A program made the position numbers and the translations under genes. Source: Ophioderma brevispina (lineage: Eukaryota > Echinodermata > Ophiuroidea > Amphilepidida > Ophiodermatidae). From it: DNA of 64,000 nt. How positions within the stretch are numbered: position 1 is the stretch's first letter; each line of letters starts with the position of its first letter. Location: contig JAMKCH010049174.1 in assembly GCA_023653785.1 (NCBI GenBank), positions 1 through 64,000 of the forward strand, written 5' to 3'. Positions 22,860-35,179 of this stretch are shown one piece after another. Under the pieces are notes generated by a model. The model was given only the letters and a program-made list of their open reading frames with translations, was not told where the DNA came from and searched no databases.

Positions 22860-24200
22860 GGAAACATTTTTAATTTTTATGTACCACATATTTTACCATT
22901 AACATTAATTTCCAATTCCACACACACAAGCACATTCCACATGCCACCCCACACACAAATGTACACAACACATATTCCTAAAATAATGAAGTGTCCTTCA
23001 AAGGAAAAAAGAATATTTTTTAGTTGTCATACAAAGAAAACTTTCTACATTTAAGAGGTACATACTCCATTGTGACAACCATCATGTTATTGCAATACCT
23101 ATACCTAGTGTAAAATTACTAAGGCATTGCTATATGAAGAACTGGCAGAGTGTCAGTGGTCACCTAGCCAAACACATAACATCCAATGCCTACACATCAG
23201 CAATTTGGTGTATATCTTAATTACTGACCTTGAATGTCCAAAAAATTGTATCCCTGTTTCTTGGTGCGAGACCTTACTAACAATTGCATGCAAAGAGCGC
23301 CAGACAACTACAGTTAACCAAGAGTATTGATATGATTTTAGTCGAACAATAATGTTTTAAAAGTGTTACAAGTGTAACACTTCTTTGCTTTTCTTGATAG
23401 TTATGCCTGTTTCTTGCGTGTTAATGTATTCCAAGGGGGGTGAGTGTTTTGGGCCCTGTAGACCTCTTCTTTTTACATCAACTCTCCTATAAATGTTTGT
23501 TTTCATACTGCGGAGTAATGGGAAATAAAGTTGATGAACATATTGATCTATCACCAGCACTCTCTTATAGACTTACTTGGTAAGACATTAATATAGATCG
23601 TGTCAAATTGTGATAAATCTGACCAACATAGTGATGAATCTGGATAGTGATGAATCTTGCATAATTAGATCATGCTGAATCTTGACTAAAAATATACTAT
23701 CTAGTGATGATCTGGGCCTAACATAGATCTTCGTGATGAATCTGACCAAACATATATCTCAGTGATAACTATTGACCTAACATGCAGGGTGACCTAATAA
23801 AAAAAATTAAAGTGATATTTTAACACTTTTTGTAAAATTGATATTGTGGATTTTAGAGTATCTTGCTGAAAAAAAATGTTCCAATGTAATCTTTGCGTCA
23901 TTGATTTTCGTCCAATCACTCGTCGAATTCGTCCATCAAGCATCAAGGCCTCGTATTAAAAAATCAAATTCGTCGTTTTCATTGATATTATTATCATTTC
24001 CTTCAATTTAGTCGTGTGATAGCTATTTTAAAACATGTAAATGTGATTCTCTAAGGCTAGTGGGTTCTGATTTTGTTTTGTTTTCGGTTGTTTTTGTGTT
24101 GTTGTTGTTGTTTTTTGTTGTTTTTTTGTTATGTTTTTTTCCTTCAGTGTATCTTCAAAACATGCTCACTCTGCATGTGTCTTGTTTAGTCTGTCGCATG
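22860..24200. other. Non-coding interval with a minisatellite-like patch at 23590-23790
   Basis: Mostly unstructured. At about 23605-23790 the phrase 'agtgatgaatctgaccaaca' recurs in variants at intervals of about 35-45 bases, a decayed minisatellite. A small perfect hairpin, 'aagtgttac' with 'gtaacactt', is at about 23361-23382. No gene seen. Confidence 0.4.
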
Positions 24201-24224
24201 CAATATTTTACCCGTTTAATCAGT

Positions 24225-24350
24225 GGCGGCGATACGACAATCACCTACATAAATACAGGGCCGTTTCTTGAGGGAGACACCCCATTAACAGAGTTCTTTC
24301 AACAAAAGCCTTTCATTGGAAAATATGATGACTTGCCGCAAAACAATGGT
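24225..24350 (+). other. Candidate internal exon, unrecognised
   Basis: A long pyrimidine tract (about 24080-24145) is followed by possible acceptors, the best being '...ccgtttaatcag' ending at about 24224. An open frame then reads 'GGDTTITYINTGPFLEGDTP' and 'LTEFFQQKPFIGKYDDLPQN' up to a donor-like 'aatg|gtaaaaag' at about 24349. The composition is more protein-like than neighbouring frames, but I do not recognise the family and no partner exon is visible. It may be chance. Confidence 0.22.
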
Positions 24351-24369
24351 AAAAAGATGTAGGTTGAAT

Positions 24370-25345
24370 TTTCAATTGAAATTAATATGTTGTTACTGAT
24401 TTTTGTCAGAAGATGTTACGTCTTATAATATGGAAAATATTAATGAATATTGGTATGGTGGAAGTGCTTGGTAGAAGTTAGAATTTGGGCTTTTCTTTCG
24501 TATGATTTGAGCTGGGACTTAATTTGAAAATGCCTTTACTTTTAGGACCTATATGATTTTTTGGGTCAAAGTTTAGATGACAATGAGTCCTTAATGGGCA
24601 AATAATAATGTGGGACAAGGTTAACATGTGAATTTTTATTTTTACATTGTTACCAAACAAAAAGAAAAAAAACTAGGACACTTCAATTAGCACAGCCTAT
24701 GGGCTACGTAAGGTTCTTCGCATTTCGCTGGTAGGGGTACGCATGCACTGATCCATTGCAGATTGAATCCATGCACGGGAGAAGCTCCCCACAAGTCCCA
24801 AGTATTGCAAATGAGGTATTGCCATTATTCCATCAACGATAGTACTGTACAACATCATACAGTAAAATCACTTGGAATCACTCATGTGAATACGTGGAAC
24901 CCCTACAGCTGCCCCTCCACCCCCAAATGGAAAATATACAATCAAAGATTATTTTTTTTGCAAAACAAACCTGATTATTTATTAGGAATGTTTCAGTTTA
25001 AGAGATTTTTAGTTGGTGTAAGTTGGATACGCTAGAGTTACGGCAGTTATCTGAGGACACTTGAAAAACTCGTTGGTCCAGTTTCGGATGTAATGTGCAC
25101 TCTGTCATGTGGAGATACAGCTTTTCTGGTTAAAATATATTGTTTTGATTTTAGTGACGTAAATATCACCAGGGCTGTAGCACGAATATCTAATTAAAAG
25201 GCCAATATTGTATCATGGGCCTATGTGCACAGATTTATCTCAAGTGTGTATTTTTCCTGATCGATGCCCATAAAACGAAAGACGTCTCTGCTAAAAGTAA
25301 CAATTCAGAAGAAAAAAAATCATTCTTAAAAATCAATAAAGGTAC
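24370..25345. other. Non-coding interval
   Basis: No recognisable coding or repeat structure. Confidence 0.4.
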
Positions 25346-25357
25346 ATTTTTAAAGGA

Positions 25358-25787
25358 GAACCCCCGGGGGGCTCACATATGAAATGGATATGGATGTAAG
25401 GATCGCGCTTCCAAACCCAGGGGCATTCGGTGACAGAGGACTGGAAAAAATAGGGGTCTTTGGGTGAGAGACAGCCAAATTGCCCCAAAATAGGGGTTTT
25501 CCGAGTTACAAATTTGCAAAATTTCTCCCAAAAATGGGGTCTTTGGGTGAGATATTTGTATTTCTTTTTAAATAGCGGTCTTTTGGTGAACATTTTTTAA
25601 AATTTTTCCCCCAAAATAGGAATCTTTGGGTGACAGTGGTAAAATTTTCAAAAAATATTGTGTCTTTGGGTGAGATTTTTTCAAAAATATGGTGTCTTTG
25701 GGTGACCACGGTGCTGCAAACGTGGGTCTTATGAGCCTTACATACGTATCACTTCCAAGATGTGAGCCCCCTCCCCCCGGGGAGAAC
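25358..25787. mobile_element. MITE-like element with an internal ~40-bp tandem array
   Basis: The left end 'gaacccccggggggctcaca' (25358 on) is inverted at the right end 'tgtgagccccctccccccgg', up to 'ggagaac' ending at 25787. Inside, 'gtctttgggtga' recurs at about 25456, 25539, 25578 (variant), 25622, 25662 and 25693, mostly 30-45 bases apart. On the - strand this gives chance open frames with repeated 'SPKDPIF'-like peptides. I read those as a by-product of the array, not a gene. Confidence 0.55.
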
Positions 25788-25799
25788 CGTACAACGATT

Positions 25800-26225
25800 A
25801 ATCTTAAACAATATACACTATAAAACAATTATTGACCATATATCGAGTGGTTTCATAGAAAAACAGAATTAGGGCCTATATTAACCGTAACAATACATTA
25901 AAACCATCTAGTCTAACCATGTGCTGTTTAAAAATCGCGCTAGTGTTTACGTGTTATGGAATACGTCCGGCACGTTGCGTCAAACATGCAATAGGAAATA
26001 CACATTATGAAAGTGTCACATGTGAAGGTGTATGACGCTACTGTGCCGTCCGTATCGCATAACACAAATACATATCCCATACACTAGCGCGAATTCAAGT
26101 GGCGCATGGTCAGACAAAATGTGTTTAATTCATTTTTGTGGTCAGTATAATTCGTTTTCACATGAAACCACTCCATATGTGTTCAATAATTGTAATTGTT
26201 TTATAGCGTTGATTGCATAAGTTAT
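25800..26225. other. Non-coding interval
   Basis: AT-rich; nothing recognised. Confidence 0.4.
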
Positions 26226-26230
26226 TCTTA

Positions 26231-26600
26231 ATACGTGGATCCTGGGTTTCCTACAGGAAATCATTTTTACCGAAATTCCTATCCCACAATGCACCAACGA
26301 TGTACGAGTAGATAAAATAAATAGGCATATATATTTTCTATGGTGTTTTGTGTCATACGGTCATTTTTCTGTCATAACTGTGCGAAAACCGTTTGCTGTG
26401 CATAAATTTTAACAGTAACGAGTACTCTTTGATTGCCTTGTAATTTTTGCGCCACAAAATGTGCGCGTAGTTTAAAGGGGGCACACTAAACCGCGAGCGT
26501 GCATGGAGTGATGCATATCTACTCGTACATCGTTGGTGCATTGTGGGATAGGAATTTCGGTAAAAAATTATTTCCGGTAGGAAACCCAGGATCCACGTAT
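26231..26600. mobile_element. Palindromic MITE with ~85-bp terminal inverted repeats
   Basis: The bases 26231-26314 are repeated in inverse orientation at 26516-26600 with only about three differences. The arms start 'atacgtggatcctgggtttc' and end near 'gatgtacgagtagata'. The central loop of about 200 bases has no coding. The flanking bases allow a TA target duplication, as for Tc1/mariner-type elements, but this is not decisive. The very low divergence of the arms suggests recent insertion, or pairing-driven homogenisation. Confidence 0.75.
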
Positions 26601-26609
26601 AGAGGTTAT

Positions 26610-28950
26610 CCTTTAAGCTGACGTTGAACAGCTATCCCACTATTTTATATCACAATCTCAGAAATATAGCCGAGACGAAATATTTTATTCTTCAACAAAT
26701 GTGTTATGTTACGTGCCACGTTCTGTACTACAGTATGGTCATTAGAGGGGGGTTTCATCTCCCATGACACAAAATATTGCGCAATAATTCTTGTATAATC
26801 CCCAAATTCCCAATAAAAGGACTTGGGTTTATGCATTTCTCTATTTTCAAATATTTCAACCTCTCTATGAAAAAACCGGTCGCCAAAATTTGCGAATGAC
26901 CACGTGCACTACTTTACAAGGAGCTCCGTGTTTTAATTAATTTAAAAACATTACGAAATATGTTTATCCAAAGAAAAAGTTGGATACAAAAAGTAACCAA
27001 CAAAAACTTAAATCCATACTTTCTTTATCAAAATTTAAAAAAAAAAAACAGATAAAATAAACATGTTAATTTTGTTTTGTTATACTAAAACAAAGCGTAC
27101 ATATGCTCTCTGATTTTATCTAGGGGTTCTGCTGTTTATATTTGATTAAACATGTTACTTTCGAAAACATTATTTGTCATTATTACTTTTTTGACACCCG
27201 TCTTTAGTCCAGATTTCTTAAACATACTACTGCTATATACATACTTATTAACTGGCCTTAACATAAAATATATTACAAGGTATTTTTCTTTATATTAAAG
27301 CATAACATTATACTTACAAACGTGGTGCTTAATTGTTAATTAAAAAGTAAATGCCAAGTACTTTTACCATCTCTTATACTCTCTTAAACCAAAGATTGAA
27401 AAATCAATCTAGAAGATTGAGTTGAGGGAAAAGTTTAAAATTTGATTGAAAATGCAATGGAATTTGGTTTGAATTTTCGATCTTTAAGACTGATTTCTCA
27501 ATCTTAAAGGGATTTATTGGCATGCATCTATCGGCACATATATAATGAAATATCCCTATAAGACATAATTGAAATATACCCCTATTGTAAATCAACTTCA
27601 CAAATTTGAAACCAATTCGGTTGTTTGTATCGTGTAAAAAAGGGAAAAGGAACTAATAATATTTTCCTTGTAAGCTTCACTTCTCAACCAAGGATGTCGA
27701 CATTACTGCCAGCATTTTGTCAAACTTGAAAAGCATGCAGTCATCAGCTTACAGACCATTGCTATTGTATATGTGCTAATCCCGGCTAATTCACCTTTCA
27801 TTTGTCAGATAATACCTTAATTTAAGTACAATGTCTGAATCCCGGTCTGCATGCTTTTGAATTGTGTAACAAAAAACATGCTAGATACACTGTAAATTTC
27901 TGGGCAGGCAGGTTAGTTAGCGGGGGGGGGAGGGGGATGGCGGGGGTGCGGGGGGGGTCGCACCCCCTCAAAAAAAATCCACAAATAGGGGGAAAAGGGA
28001 CACTTTTGGTGAGTTCTTTGATAAAAAGTTCCAAAATTTAGAGAAATTTTGACAAGAAAAATCAAAAAAGAAAAAAATAGAAATGTTCAAAAAGTCAAAA
28101 CAAGGAACATTTAGGCGGATGGTCATACTTTAGGCAAAAAGTCCATTTTCGAAAAAAACGGTCCACTTTTTCGAAGTCCCGCACCCCCAAAACATAATAA
28201 AACACAGCAATAGACCCTGCTAGCCAGGGATGTCAACACATTGATTTTCCGTGGCAGGAATGGCCACCGACTGCCACCCCCTGCTGTTTTACTGTTTTTT
28301 TACGGAATATAACACCCAAATTGTTTTCAAATTTGTGGAAGTGAGTGAATTTCAGTTAAGGGGTATTTCATTATGCCTGAATATTTTATTGGCCATTGAG
28401 GCCCTTTAAAATATCTTAATGGGGATTGTTTTTCAAAAATTACGATATTAGATTAATATTTTGTAAGACCAGCATTAATGTAAAAATGTGTCTAGTGTTT
28501 AGTACCAAAAAGAGTGACTTTTCTCCCATACCCCCCCCCAATTCAACATGAAAATCCCTGAACCAAGCTTTAAAGTCAAGCCAAAGTTCCTATAGAGATA
28601 GGGATCAGCAGATAGACGCTGATTGTTCCTGGTTTGCATTGCAGAACTAAAGAGGATTCATTGTCTTTTATACCTAATTCCAATAGTAGTGAGTATTGCC
28701 AACATTTTCTGGTTTATTCTATACTGAGACCACCTCAGTTTTGTGTTCAATTGAAAATTGAAAGTTTAAAGAAAAAGTTATCTTACATTCAGTATTTTCT
28801 ATAGCAAATTTTACTTCCCATTTTAAAGCTTTTCATTCCCCCTTTTTGGCAACAAAAATGTCAAAAAAAAAAAACAGTTTGCAACACTTTCTTTGTTTTA
28901 AGAAACATCTATTACTTGGAAGAAAAGGTGAGCTTATTTTTGACATATCA
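26610..28950. other. Non-coding interval downstream of GT92 gene A
   Basis: AT-rich sequence with no recognisable coding. A G-rich low-complexity stretch lies at about 27920-27965, followed by C-rich and A-rich runs up to about 28200. The 3' untranslated region of gene A should lie near its right end, but I see no canonical AATAAA on the - strand just after the stop. Confidence 0.4.
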
Positions 28951-28957
28951 TTTAATG

Positions 28958-30417
28958 TTACATCGCTGGCCTTCCAATTTGAGCTTCTTTAAGGATATTC
29001 AACATACTGTAATCCTGATGATGGGCTGGCGGTAATTCAAAATGTAATGCTCGTTTGTTCTCCCCTCTGTAATGAACCATCCTAAGTTCCGTATAAGGAT
29101 CGACTGATATCAATTCCCCTCCTAATTTCACGTTGTGAATTTTGTAATAATGTACATTGATAGGTCTGACAATGTTTTTATCATGCCCAGTCTGTTGTAA
29201 GGTAGGTTCCTTGGCCCCCCACATGTTCCGCTGAATCACCGTATCTCCTTCGAATGATGCACTATCTGGCTTTCCAAAGAACCAATTTGACATTCGAATT
29301 CCTGCCAACTCACGTAAGCCCGGAGCGTGAAGGTAATCAGGGATTTTGGTTCTTTTTGGATCCATTGGCTGAACATATTCATCGACGTCAATTTTTATCA
29401 TCCAATCCACATCATGTTTATGTCTCCATAAACAATCGTTTTCGTGTGCAATTTGAACTTCTAGATAGGTCTTCCATGCAGAGATACTATGACACCAGGG
29501 TATGATAGTGACAAACCCATCTTTGACGAACTGTTCAATTGTAGTTGGAAGAGTAGTCACTTCCGGTACTTCATTGTCGTAGATGTAGACGTGTTCTACA
29601 CCGAGAAATCTGTGAAATTCTAACCAAGTTGGAATAAAGGAATCTACATTCTTGACCATTGTACACATTGCTAGGAATTGCCTCTTCTCATTTGAGACGT
29701 CTGAAGTGCAAATCGTAATATTAGGATAACTGTTATTCTCAGAGCTTCTAAGTGTAACCGTGAGTCGTTCTGCAAACCGATGCGAGTCAGGCAAATTGCA
29801 TGTTATGACAACGATATACTGCGGCATGAAGCCAATATTCTTCTTATCCTTAATAATAGGATTACATTCTTTACTTTGGCCATCTTGAAAGTCTACCGTG
29901 TACTTTAAATGATCTGTTTTTTCGGCCAAAATTTCAGACCGTTAAATACGATATACCCTGCAATGGGATCAATGAAAGCAGAATGTATATCTGGCATGGA
30001 ATTGCCAGATAATATATCCACAAAGAAGCAGCTATCATCGGGTGGGATCACGTTTGTATAATTTGGTCTTGATTTGAGAACGTCTCTAGCTCTTACAGGT
30101 CCAGTAGGTAACTGCAGTTCAATGTTTGCAGAAGGTGACAGGCTTTTGACTTCTTCAGATACTGGAAGCAATTTTATTTGTTCATGAGAAAGATTTAACT
30201 TCTTTGTGGGTTCAATGCGCAGTCGTATTTCCCTGTTGGATGTCTCCACTTGATCCCTTGCCAACATTAATGCTACCTTGATTCTTTCATTTGTATCCTG
30301 CACGGTCTGATCACCTGTCATCTGAGTTAAGTTAAACACTACAAACATGTACCCAAAAGTGAAAGTGATGATACAAACGAAGACAATTCTTAGAGCAGAG
30401 GCCAATCTAAGATGCAT
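28958..30417 (-). CDS. GT92 (DUF23) family glycosyltransferase A, one apparent frameshift
   Basis: A single-exon gene of about 486 codons read from 30417 to the stop at 28958. The start is the ATG of 'MHLRLASALRIVF', which begins a signal anchor (about residues 8-30, ending 'GYMFVVF'), so the product is a type II membrane protein, probably in the Golgi. A stem region follows. The catalytic region starts near 'NIGFMPQYIVVITC' and includes 'CTMVKN' (about 252), 'WLEFHRFLGVEHVYIYDNE' (about 265-283), 'LWRHKHDVDWMIKIDVDEYV' (about 320-339, the acidic metal/nucleotide site) and 'VHYRG' near the C-terminus. GT92 enzymes transfer sugars, often galactose, onto glycans; the substrate here is unknown. 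Near 29925 the frame shifts in the T run after 'NGLKF'. One base appears to be missing, as the paralog at 39.7-41.1 kb reads through this point. Error or mutation cannot be told apart. Confidence 0.85.
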
Positions 30418-30419
30418 CT

Positions 30420-31850
30420 TACGCCGGTACGGTAATAGTTTGCCAGAAACGGCAGCTGCAAGTCTTTAGTTCGGTAAATTACAGAAAAGCAAATGCAATG
30501 TTACGATGATATTAAGTGTACCATATAAATCATATAGATGAGGGACTCCTCTATAGTCACTTCACGGTAGGATAGCTCATCCAACCATCAATGCAGAAAG
30601 ATTTGTGTGTCTGTGATTCTTGATTTGTGTGATTCGAGAATTGCGCAGCCATTAAATGAATCGTTACGTTGTCGCGCTTTATTTATTAGAAGTCATGCTC
30701 TTGGACCAATGTAGCCCCTGAAAGAAACAAAAAGAAATCAAAAGGAATTAGCCAAAGAACCTAGCGATTTGATCATTTGGATATGAACGTGATTTTCATT
30801 GTATTTAGGATCGTAGGCCTATTATTCAAAATTTTATCCAGATTTGCACACTCACATGAGACCTGTGCACTACAGTCAGTCCTCCACTAGATACCCAGGT
30901 TTCATGTAGCAGACTCAGTCAGACAAGAGGTCACGTTTTGTGCCTGCAAAGGTCATAATTTCTTAGCGCGTAATTCCCATGGTATAAGTGAAAGTGCCGA
31001 ATCTGTGCGAAGTTTTCCGAAATTAAAGCTTAAATTTAACAACCTTTAAGTGGACTGGCATGGTACAAATATAGATGCGCTCAATGAGTCAAAAATAAAT
31101 ATGTAGTTTCTTTCTTTGGCCCTAGCAGATCAGGAAAATTATATCCTTAAACCATATGGGATACCCGTTGTTTTTAAAACTGTATTCAAATTTTACGATG
31201 TCGCGTAGTGTCGCCAAAGAAACCGTGGACCTGACCGTTTCCGACAGATTCTGGCAAACTGAACATTGGCAAACTATTGATAAGATATGTGGCTTCCTAT
31301 GTGTTATTTTCGCGGACTTGGCCGTTTCGTATGTTCCTGTAATTTAATTTTGATGGATTATGGAAGAAAATGCTGTAACTTTTGAAAACTGAGAAAATCA
31401 GAGCTGTCCGTTTCCAATAGCATTACTTGCGGCAGGTTTTTAGCCCGACTTTGCATCTAAACTCTGTATCATTTTCTTTGTTTGAAAAATGACAATTTTA
31501 CATTTAATCAACCATCACTGACTTTAGTATGCTAGTTTAGACATATATCTATCTGATTACTCCTATTCCGAATAATTTCAAAGATGGTAACAACGCCAAA
31601 ATCCAACAAAAATGTACTTTGACCAAATCTATTTTACATTTTTTTCATAGCGGTCATTCGAAGTCAGTTGAGTTGCTGAAAAGAAAATAAGCAGTATTTG
31701 TGTGACCTGTGCTTTGACTGGACTCTCCGACAGCCTCGCCAAATCCTAACATCATAGTGGTCGAAAAATATAGATCCCGCAAAAAAAAATCAAAGAGATC
31801 CTTACAACAGATTTCCTAAATTATGGAACAGACTTGCCGGTGTGACAGGA
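30420..31850. other. Upstream region of GT92 gene A; contains a solo foldback end
   Basis: Directly upstream of the gene A start on the - strand. An AT-rich 'aataaataaag' at about 30680 is a possible but weak TATA-type site. At 30829-30877 a 49-base piece is nearly identical to the right end of the foldback element at 33845-34772 ('ttttatccagatttgcacac' and 'tgcactacagtc'). No second gene seen. Confidence 0.4.
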
Positions 31851-31853
31851 GAT

Positions 31854-31992
31854 ATAGTCCTCCGGCCGCATAGTCCACATACAACGGTTTAGAATAGGGT
31901 ACTCGATTCAATTTACTCTTCACGCAACATTAGTTTCATGCTTCATTCCGTTATCGTCTTTGGAGCCTGGACTATGGCTCCGGACGGACCAT
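31854..31992. mobile_element. Small MITE, 'tagtcc' family, diverged copy
   Basis: Starts 'atagtcctccggccgcatag' and ends with the inverse 'ctatggctccggacggacca'. The interior shares 'ttcacg.aacattagtttca' and 'ttatcgt.t..ggagcc' with the element at 36582-36726, which supports a family rather than a chance palindrome. Confidence 0.6.
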
Positions 31993-32297
31993 CCTTTTAC
32001 ATCGGATCCTAACAAACCCATTAGACATGCTAGTCAACAAACTCCGTAGATCTTTGCAACATGTTCACTAGAATTGATTATTGCAATAGATTCAATGATC
32101 TTAGCAACTGACTCTCAAGAGATCTTCTTTGACCCAAGTAGCAAGCAATCAACATCACTAAAATCTAAAATCCTTCCAACTCCCCTTGCTATGGATTCCA
32201 TGATCATTGAAACAGATTAGCAGCATCCAACCAACAGACACACCAGAGATCCGAACATAAAGCAGCGGGTTCGCCATTAGACTTAATTACCAAAATA

Positions 32298-32475
32298 CGC
32301 ATTACACACTTAAAAATACGGGGTCAATATGCACCGACTAAAAACAAAATGACCCTATTTGAGTTAAAATGGCTCTTTTCGTGGTCATTTTTAACCATAA
32401 ATCAGTTAACTCAAATTGAGCCATTTAATTTTAGTCGGTGCAAATTTGATCCCGTATTTGTAAGTGTGAATAGCG
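32298..32475. mobile_element. MITE with ~60-bp imperfect inverted arms
   Basis: The left arm 'cgcattacacacttaaaaat' and 'gggtcaatatgcaccgacta' is repeated in inverse orientation as 'tagtcggtgcaaatttgatc' and 'taagtgtgaatagcg'. The pairing continues to 'ttgagttaa' near the centre. It is short and non-coding, and the chance open frame across it has no meaning. Confidence 0.6.
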
Positions 32476-32479
32476 ATAC

Positions 32480-33840
32480 TGTAGTAGGTCCTAGCCGCAC
32501 GCTCCCTAGATTGACAGAGGTTCTTAAATGATCATTGCAACAGACACCTAGATCATTGAGACAGACTCCCCAGATCATATTTCCTCAGAGATCCTCCAAA
32601 GAACGTTTTATTTTAGGTCCCATACCTTTTCATACACTAAGAACGTTTTGTTAGAATAGACTCTAGATTTCTGTCACACATTCTCCAGAGAGACTCTCAA
32701 AAAGATAGTTTCAACCTGAATCGCAAGATCCCTTAACAAATTTCCAGTGTCTTGCAACGGCTTTTCCAAGATTTATGCAAAACATATTTCCAAGTCCTTG
32801 AAACAAGCTCACCTGGATTTGCAACATATTCTATCAAATGTATGTGTTCTCATTCAGGTTCATCTATAGTGTACGCTTTTTTTAATACCAGCAGCTTTAA
32901 ATAAAAATCTTGAGACAGTCGCAAGTGCAATCGTCGGCATTCCTAGCGTCTCGGGAAGATCTGATTTCGTAGACGTAGCTGTACTCTTTCACGGATGAGT
33001 GTTATCTGTACCTTTTAGAGTGTGTCAGGTTTATATAAGGATGCTTTGTTGTCTGGAGAATAGGAAACAGTAGGAACGCCAGTGGCTTTACTTCCGATAT
33101 TTTTACAGGACGTGACCCCCGATATGACGTCACGAAGTGCTCATATTTGCGACGAGTCCTCGAAGAAAACCTAAACAATCGAGATGATATTGAAATTTCC
33201 TGTTCAATTTATGTAACTTTCCACGTATATAAGATACCAAACTTTAATTTACAGTAGAAATTAGTAAAAATATAAGAACTCCGTGCGAGAAAATTGAAGC
33301 TAAACACACAGAAAATACGTACAAAATGGGCAAAGGTCCGAGTCATGGACTACAAAAAAGAACATGCTTGTATTGCGCCTGTATTTAGGCCCATGGGACT
33401 TTACCGGTGTCAGAAAATGCTAGTCTCTTTACGTGAATTAGTTTGAAAAAAATCGTGAATTATGACATGCTAAGACGGCCATTCGCATATTGGCGTTTTC
33501 GATCTGAAAGACGTTTGCATGCGTGACAATGACACGCAAGCATGACGCAAGTACATACGAATGTCGTGTAGAATAGCCTGTCGTCAAGGCGGTGCGCTTT
33601 ATTCTTATTTCCTACCGTCCCTGTACACGATCATTGTCGCTTCGACACGCGCCTCTGGCAATACTGGTTCACAGGCTTCTTTGACAAGACCTACGTGTAA
33701 AATTTGACGCAGGAAGAAAACTGACTTTGTGTCTCTTTGACTTTTCAGTAGGAAGAAATAGGTTGGTTAAATTGTTAGTAATTTATTGGGAAATTGTATT
33801 TCGTTTTACAGAAAGAAATGCACCCTAAATAAGGGGGAAT
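32480..33840. other. Non-coding interval
   Basis: No recognisable coding. Short motifs such as 'agatcattg' and 'cagatca' recur loosely at 32040-32590 without a clear period. Confidence 0.35.
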
Positions 33841-33844
33841 GCTG

Positions 33845-34772
33845 GGGACTGTAGTGAAAGAGTGTGCGCTTCCGGATAAAATTGTGATTTTTGCAACACA
33901 AGTACTTTTGGCTTGGCTAATCCATAACATTGATGGAAGCACTTGCCAACCCCCTTTAATGGACGCCAGCTTGGGTTTAAAGGTTATACAGGGATAAAAA
34001 TTTAAAAATGTTCCGATTAAGTTGAAAAGCACACCATGATGTTTGTCTGGTTACAAGGATTCCAAAAAGGTACAATTTACACTATCTATGGCTTAAAGTT
34101 ACGGGGTAAAAACTGTAAAAATAGTGAAAAAGTCAATGTTGGTGTCTACATGGGTCAAAGTTGCTTTGATTCAGGTAATATGTGGTGCAAATTGTATCCA
34201 TAGCTTAAAGGATTAAAATAAGGAATAGTTTGCCTAACCTGTTATGCTTAGCTTTCACGTTATCCAACAAAATAGGTCACAGGTCAATAGAATCAAATAG
34301 CTGCCAATAGCTGTTGACTTTTTTCGCCATTTTGGTTAATAACTAAACACTTACGATAGTCAAAACTATTCCTATATTTCATTCTGTGAGCTGAACCAAC
34401 AACTTGAACCACGTTTTACAAAAATTGGAGCAACTTTTAACTTTTGACCCCTTTACAAACAAAAATTGACTTTTTCACCATTTTTACTGTTTTTTACCCC
34501 CATAATTCCAAAACTATAAGCCATAGGTAGTATAAACTATACCTTTTTGGAATTCTTGTAACCAGACAAACATCATGGTGTGTTTTTCAACACAATCAGA
34601 ACATTTTCAATTTTTTACCCCTGTGTAACCTTCAAATCTAAGCTGGGGCCATGAAAGGGGTGTGGAAAGTGCTTCCATTTTTTAATTATCAATGCATAAC
34701 GTAATTGTGTACCAAAATTCAAAGTTTTATCCAGATTTGCACACTCACATGAGATCTGTGCACTACAGTCCC
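33845..34772. mobile_element. Long-TIR foldback element, copy F1
   Basis: Bounded by 'gggactgtagtg' (33845) and 'cactacagtccc' (ending 34772). Inverted arms of roughly 330-400 bases match along most of their length, for example 'caccatgatgtttgtctggt' at about 34032 against its inverse near 34562-34581. The arms leave only a short central loop. No transposase-like coding is present, so it would be mobilised in trans. Related copies are at about 45700-46255 and 48805-49345, and a solo end is at 30829-30877. A target duplication is not evident. Confidence 0.72.
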
Positions 34773-35179
34773 GCACTTGAATAGTAATGTATGACTGAAG
34801 GACGACTACACATTGGGAATCTCCAGAAAGCTATTTCCCAAGTGAAAGTTAAAATTGTTCCGATTGCGTTGAATAGCACACCAACAAGTATTTTCACGTT
34901 TATCTTATTGTACATTCCTAGCCTCCCTTAACTGCATTTAAATGCACTTTTGACAAAAAAAAATCACGGCGCGGACTCTTGCCTTCAAAAACTTTCCTCT
35001 AGTGACGTAGAGATATATGTTGATTCCATCGACTAAAAACTTTGACTTATATGGCAGCGGCCCCACCCAAATGAGATCAGGAAAAATAATAAATTGATCG
35101 TAATAACAGTATAACATGAATATATTTTAATATTTTCCTGGAAGCTTAGCAAACAGAAGTATTCGGGAAAAACATGTTT

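Noticed and set aside
25333..25828. Overlapping - strand frames with repeated 'SPKDPIF'
   Set aside because: They are produced by the ~40-bp array between inverted ends, in three frames at once, as expected for non-coding tandem DNA.
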